Assembly (NCBI GenBank): GCA_902766515.1
Contig: CACXEB010000168.1
Location: forward strand, 1-10,405
Length of the DNA: 10,405 nt
Source of the DNA: an uncultured Eubacteriales bacterium
Lineage (GTDB): Bacteria; Bacillota_A; Clostridia; Christensenellales; Aristaeellaceae
Direction of reading: 5' to 3'
A program made the translations under genes and the position numbers. Position 1 is the first letter of the stretch; each line of letters opens with the position of its first letter. The notes below the pieces were generated by a model, which made no database searches, had not been told where the DNA came from, and worked only from the letters and a program-made list of their open reading frames with translations. This document shows positions 7,149 to 10,405 of the stretch, one piece after another.

Positions 7149-8053
7149 ACCGTTTTTTCCTCCCGTTCCGGCCGTCCCAGCCGGAAATACCAGGCCGCAA
7201 AGCCCGCCAGCACCAGGATGAACAGGCTGTACCAGAACTCATCCGCCCACGCCTGCATAAAGGCAAAGGGCACCCGGATGCGGCCGTCCAGCGCAAACTC
7301 CAGGAAAACGATGGCGCCTGCCGTCAGCAGCGAAACCGCCACGGCCGCCGGCAGCCTGCGCCGTTCAAACCCTGCCAGCATGACGATGCCGGCGCTCAGC
7401 AGATAGAAGTACAGCTGCTCCTGGTGGACGAAGCCCCACATCATATAGGTGTCCCGCCGCATGCTGATCATCAGCGTTTCGACCAGTCCCAGCATGAACA
7501 GCGCATCCCGGAGCCTGATGCTGTGCTCCCGGCGGTGTTTCATGCGCCAGAGCAGCCCCCCTGCCATTGCGGCCAGGAGGATCGCTTCGATCAGCGCTAC
7601 ATTCAGCACCCGGCCGAACTCGTCAGGGACCGTCAGCCAGGCCAGCGATTCGAGCCTCATGCCAAAGTCCAGGCCGCAGGCGGTCCATTCCAGCAGCCGC
7701 TCTTCCGCGGCGAACAGCATCACCGGCAGGGCCAGCGCGTCCAGGTCACGGACGGGCAGCTTCATCCGCCGGCCGGCAAGCCATGCCGCGCCGGCCGCGC
7801 CGGCCACTGCCCCGAAGAGGGAGAATCCCCCGTCTGTCCACCAGAAAAAGGAACCGGCGCTGTGAACGCGGCCGATGAAAAAGTCCGCCGCGCCGAGCCA
7901 GTAGACAAGCCGCGCCGCCAGCAATCCCCCCGCAGCGCTGACGCCGCACAGGAGCAGCCCGCGGTGCAGCCCCGGCCCCCGGCGGGTCAGCAGCAGAACC
8001 AGGCCCGCACACATGGCGAGGGCAGCGGCCAGGCCGATACCGTATCCGTTCAT
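7145..8053 (-). CDS. Polytopic membrane protein related to Lgt, catalytic motifs altered
   Basis: This 302-residue protein has about seven hydrophobic segments. Its pattern follows prolipoprotein diacylglyceryl transferase: LLAARLVYWL (44-53), then WTDGGFSLFGAVAG (72-85, Lgt: GGMSFHGGLIG), then RRMKLPVRDL (95-104), ERLLEW (118-123, Lgt: GRIGNF), then RRDTYMMWGFVHQEQL (199-214), which matches the arginine-containing end of the family. The essential histidine of Lgt is F80 here, and the GRxxNFxNxE signature is largely lost, though an arginine remains. It may use another substrate or be a structural relative rather than a lipoprotein transferase. None of the exported products of this operon has a convincing lipobox. 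The stop overlaps the PIG-L start, so the two are probably translationally coupled. The start at 8053 is three bases after the stop of the upstream small gene. Confidence 0.65.
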   Translation of the reverse strand: MNGYGIGLAAALAMCAGLVLLLTRRGPGLHRGLLLCGVSAAGGLLAARLVYWLGAADFFIGRVHSAGSFFWWTDGGFSLFGAVAGAAGAAWLAGRRMKLPVRDLDALALPVMLFAAEERLLEWTACGLDFGMRLESLAWLTVPDEFGRVLNVALIEAILLAAMAGGLLWRMKHRREHSIRLRDALFMLGLVETLMISMRRDTYMMWGFVHQEQLYFYLLSAGIVMLAGFERRRLPAAVAVSLLTAGAIVFLEFALDGRIRVPFAFMQAWADEFWYSLFILVLAGFAAWYFRLGRPEREEKTV

Positions 8054-8056
8054 GCT

Positions 8057-8242
8057 TCAGTCCCCGCCGAGCAGTTCGAGCAGCTCAGCCATGTCGTCAT
8101 CCACATCGTTCTCCGCCCCGCCCGCATAGCGCAGATTGGCTTCCGCCGTCAGCTTCGGGCTCCGCACCGCCAGGGCTGTCAGGGCGATGGCCGCCGCCAG
8201 CAGCAGCGCCCCCGCCAGGGCAAACCAACGTTCCCGTGTCAT
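8057..8242 (-). CDS. Small single-pass membrane protein with an acidic tail
   Basis: This 61-residue protein is not recognised. It starts MTRERW, has one hydrophobic helix (about 7-26, Ala/Leu-rich), a short polar stretch, and then an acidic end (AENDVDDDMAELLELLGGD). The charge pattern predicts N terminus inside and the acidic tail outside. The ATG at 8242 is preferred because GGGAG lies five bases upstream and the previous stop ends two bases before it; an in-frame ATG at 8254 lies inside that gene and has no ribosome binding site. Its close packing between the glycosidase and Lgt-like genes, with 2- and 3-base gaps, shows it is a true operon member. It may be an anchor or accessory subunit; that is inference. 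Confidence 0.7.
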   Translation of the reverse strand: MTRERWFALAGALLLAAAIALTALAVRSPKLTAEANLRYAGGAENDVDDDMAELLELLGGD

Positions 8243-8244
8243 AT

Positions 8245-9114
8245 TCACTCCCATGTCGCCGGATCGACCGCGCTGCAGACATACACGATGTCCGACATGG
8301 GCCGCTCCGAACCGGTGTAATGCTCGTCAAAGTACCGCCGATTGAAAAACATGATCGACGAGTTGCCGCCGTCCAGGTTATAGGCCGTCCGGACGCCCAG
8401 CGTCGCCACATAATCGGCCGCGTCCTGCATGGTCATGCCCTTGGAGGCCTGGCTGCGGCCCTCGATCTCCACGAACAGGTATTCAAGCGGGCCGATCTGG
8501 CAGATGATGGTGCGCGGCGCCTCCGCTACCTTCTCGAAATCGTAGTCGCGGTCGCGGATGTTCTGCGCCTGGCCGTCCACCACCATGGCCGGGCCGAAGC
8601 AGAAGGAGTTGATGATGCGGTGCCCGTCCTTCAGCAGCTGGGCCATCTCGTGCGGATCAGACCCGATAAAGCAGTGGAAATCGCCGTTTTCATCGATGAT
8701 CAGCGTATCCTTTTCCGGGCTCGCGGTCTGCTGCAGCATCACGCCCATGCGGTAGATGATGCCGTGCTTGCGCTCGGTCAGCTTATCGCCGTTCACCGCC
8801 ACGACCGCGTTGCTGCTGCGTACGAGCGCCCCGGGATCGTTGTTATATACATCGCCCGGTTTGCCGTAGATCGCCGTCCGCAGCTGGGTCGGGCTTTTGA
8901 CCTTGATCCATGCCAGGTCTACCGTCGTGCGGGGAAGGCGGATCTTTTCCATCCGGACGGTCAGGCTGTCATCCTCATAGCCATTCGCCGTATAGCAAGC
9001 CGGATTCGGCTTCGGTCCCGGCGTCAGGGAGATGGGCAGTTCATACTCTCCCAGGCCCATCGGCGCCCACATCATCAGGATCAGCACCAGCAGCAGTCCG
9101 GCCCGTGTCTTCAT
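8245..9114 (-). CDS. Exported phosphodiester glycosidase family protein (NAGPA/DUF2233)
   Basis: This 289-residue protein opens the operon. The signal peptide is about 1-22 (MKTRAGLLLVLILMMWAPMG). The mature part has the NAGPA-domain marks: AVVAVNGD (103-110), a conserved PRT before a strand (200-202), YNLDGGNSS (245-253) and RPMSDIVYV (271-279). The family includes the mammalian uncovering enzyme that removes GlcNAc from mannose-6-phosphodiesters; bacterial members probably cleave sugar-phosphodiesters in envelope polymers. An AAGGAGGG site ends directly at an ATG at 9123, too close for use, but lies about 10 bases from the ATG at 9114, which is therefore chosen. The stop is two bases from the next gene. 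The operon promoter is directly upstream. Confidence 0.85.
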   Translation of the reverse strand: MKTRAGLLLVLILMMWAPMGLGEYELPISLTPGPKPNPACYTANGYEDDSLTVRMEKIRLPRTTVDLAWIKVKSPTQLRTAIYGKPGDVYNNDPGALVRSSNAVVAVNGDKLTERKHGIIYRMGVMLQQTASPEKDTLIIDENGDFHCFIGSDPHEMAQLLKDGHRIINSFCFGPAMVVDGQAQNIRDRDYDFEKVAEAPRTIICQIGPLEYLFVEIEGRSQASKGMTMQDAADYVATLGVRTAYNLDGGNSSIMFFNRRYFDEHYTGSERPMSDIVYVCSAVDPATWE

Positions 9115-9141
9115 CACGCGCATCCCTCCTTCACGCGTGTT

Positions 9142-9170
9142 AGTATAGCTTATTTTTCCCCTTTTTTCAA
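9142..9170 (-). promoter_or_regulatory. Promoter of the five-gene envelope operon
   Basis: On the minus strand, TTGAAA (9165-9170) and TATACT (9142-9147) are 17 bases apart. This is a strong sigma-A match. The leader would be only about 20 bases. Confidence 0.85.
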
Positions 9171-9178
9171 CCGTGCGT

Positions 9179-9190
9179 TTTTGTACAAAA
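9179..9190. promoter_or_regulatory. Perfect 12-bp palindrome between divergent promoters, candidate operator
   Basis: TTTTGTACAAAA is a perfect inverted repeat. It lies eight bases upstream of the -35 box of the envelope operon and 15 bases upstream of the -35 box of the peptidase gene. A symmetric AT-rich site in this position could bind a dimeric regulator, or act as an UP-like element. No regulator gene is in view. Confidence 0.4.
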
Positions 9191-9205
9191 TATATACATC
9201 CCCTG

Positions 9206-9235
9206 TGGACAGCGGCGCGGCTTTTTTGGTATAAT
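9206..9235 (+). promoter_or_regulatory. Promoter of the M3 peptidase gene
   Basis: TGGACA (9206-9211) and TATAAT (9230-9235) are 18 bases apart, and the -10 is preceded by TGG (extended -10 form). The predicted leader is about 90 bases. Confidence 0.75.
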
Positions 9236-9258
9236 CAGGAGGTCAACAGCCGCTGCGC

Positions 9259-9280
9259 CCGCCGTTCCCCAGAACGGCGG
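9259..9280 (+). other. Hairpin in the leader of the M3 peptidase mRNA
   Basis: CCGCCGTTC (9259-9267) pairs perfectly with GAACGGCGG (9272-9280) across a CCCA loop. It is not followed by a T run, so it is not an intrinsic terminator. It lies between the predicted transcription start and the ribosome binding site and may stabilise the RNA or affect translation. Confidence 0.5.
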
Positions 9281-9332
9281 CGGAGCATTTCCTGCGCCGA
9301 TTGGGCGACAAACCATTATGGAGCGTATGATC

Positions 9333-10405
9333 ATGTATAACTTTCACGACATGCCCTACGAGCGGCCGGACATGGCGGCGCTCGCGCAGGCCTATGAGCA
9401 GGCCATCGACGCGCTGAACCGGGCGGCGTCGTATCCGGATGCCCGGGCTGCCTTCTTCGGCCTGCAGCAGGCGCGGGAGCACGCCGACACCATGATGTCC
9501 CTGGCCTCCGTGCGCAACACCGTCGATACGACGGATCCCTATTACGACGGCGAGATGAAATGGCTGCGCGAGCAGTCCGCCGCCCTGATCCCGCTCGCGA
9601 AGCGGTACCAGGAGGCGCTGTCCGGGTCCCCGTTCCGCCCGGACTTCGAGCGGGAGTTCGGCGTCCAGCTGTTCAGGCTGGTAGACGCCACTCTGCGGAC
9701 GACGGACGACCGGCTGATCGAAGACACCATCCGCGAGGGCGAGCTGCAGCAGAAATACCAGAAGGACAGCGCCCTGGCCACGGCGGACTTCCGCGGCGAG
9801 CAGTGCAATTTCTACGGCCTGCTGAAGCACATGGAAAGCACCGACCGCACAGAGCGCCGGGAGGCGGCCCATGTCTGGGCGGGGCTGTACGAGCGGATCA
9901 GCCCGCAGCTGGACCAGGCGTATGACGAGCTGGTCCGGCTCCGCACCGGCATGGCGCGGAAGATGGGCTTCAGCAGCTATACCGAAATGGCCTACCTGAA
10001 ACGCCGCCGCTTCGACTACACCCAGGAGGACACCGCCCGGTTCCGCCGGCAGATCCGTGACATCGTGACCCCCGCGGTCGCGGAGATCCGCGAGCGCCAG
10101 CGCCGGCTGCTGGGCGTGGATACCCTGCGCTGGTATGACGAGGCGCTGATCTTTCCCGAGGGAAACGCCGACCCCATCGGCACGCAGGAGGAGCTGGTCC
10201 GCAAGGCGCAGCGGATGTACCGGGAGATGAGCCCGGAGACCGGCGAATTCTTTGATTTCATGGTGCGCTACGGACTGTTCGACCTGGAGACGCGCCCCGG
10301 CAAGCGCATGGGCGGCTACATGACGCGGTTCCCGGCGTGGAAAGCGCCCTTCATCTTCAGCAGTTTCAACGGCACCAGCGCGGACGTGGACGTGCTGACC
10401 CACGA
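9333..10405 (+). CDS. M3 family oligoendopeptidase (PepF-like), N-terminal part (3' end outside window)
   Basis: This is the first 357 residues of a zinc metallopeptidase of family M3, cytoplasmic enzymes that cut short peptides. The frame is open to the end of the window. The start MYNFHDMPYERPD is typical for clostridial M3 oligoendopeptidases. A mostly helical N-terminal domain follows, with KMGFSSYTEMAY (about 210-221) and a conserved block GKRMGGYMTRFP near the end. The window ends in VLTH plus two bases of the next codon (GA), which is exactly where the HExxH zinc motif should begin. Members are usually about 560 residues, so nearly two thirds is visible. GGAG at 9320-9323 is nine bases before the ATG at 9333, which favours that start over the ATG at 9318. 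There is no signal peptide. Confidence 0.85.
   Translation, partial: MYNFHDMPYERPDMAALAQAYEQAIDALNRAASYPDARAAFFGLQQAREHADTMMSLASVRNTVDTTDPYYDGEMKWLREQSAALIPLAKRYQEALSGSPFRPDFEREFGVQLFRLVDATLRTTDDRLIEDTIREGELQQKYQKDSALATADFRGEQCNFYGLLKHMESTDRTERREAAHVWAGLYERISPQLDQAYDELVRLRTGMARKMGFSSYTEMAYLKRRRFDYTQEDTARFRRQIRDIVTPAVAEIRERQRRLLGVDTLRWYDEALIFPEGNADPIGTQEELVRKAQRMYREMSPETGEFFDFMVRYGLFDLETRPGKRMGGYMTRFPAWKAPFIFSSFNGTSADVDVLTH

Noticed and set aside
9243..10403. Minus-strand open frame of 386 codons opposite the M3 peptidase
   Set aside because: The plus strand here carries clear M3 peptidase sequence up to its zinc motif. The antisense frame has no family motif and results from GC-rich codon use.

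Overview
The window looks like chromosomal DNA of a GC-rich member of the Firmicutes, most likely class Clostridia. The reasons are strong AGGAGG-type ribosome binding sites, sigma-A type promoters, a sigA gene directly followed by trmK and a Nif3-family gene (an order familiar from Firmicutes), and a zinc-ribbon L28. Genus cannot be told from the sequence. No rRNA, tRNA, CRISPR array, insertion sequence or phage gene was seen.

Region 1 (1-2666, plus strand) is a housekeeping operon: the 3' end of the primary sigma factor gene, trmK (tRNA m1A22 methyltransferase), a Nif3/YbgI-type metal protein, and a coiled-coil protein with a C4 zinc ribbon. The first three genes overlap and the operon ends in a strong hairpin terminator. 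Region 2 (2693-4127, minus strand) holds a ketopantoate-reductase-family gene and rpmB (ribosomal protein L28 with an unusual acidic tail), separated by the rpmB terminator. Region 3 (4128-4921) has a compact divergent promoter pair. It drives rpmB leftwards and, rightwards, a single gene for an RsbW-like protein that has lost its ATP-binding asparagine.

Region 4 (4904-9114, minus strand) is the most interesting part: a tight five-gene cell-envelope operon from one good promoter. In transcription order it encodes a secreted phosphodiester glycosidase (NAGPA/DUF2233 type), a 61-residue single-pass membrane protein with an acidic tail, a polytopic Lgt-like membrane protein lacking the catalytic histidine motif, a secreted PIG-L deacetylase with an extra N-terminal domain, and a secreted protein of four SH3-like modules arranged A-B-A'-B'. 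Gaps are 2 to 16 bases or overlaps. The two predicted enzymes would act on glycans outside the cytoplasmic membrane, so the operon is plausibly an envelope glycan or glycopolymer remodelling unit. That role is inference. The last codons of the operon form one arm of the terminator of the convergent gene.

Region 5 (9115-10405) is a divergent intergenic region with two well-formed promoters around a perfect 12-bp palindrome, followed by the 5' part of an M3-family oligoendopeptidase gene on the plus strand. The window cuts it just inside its HExxH zinc site.
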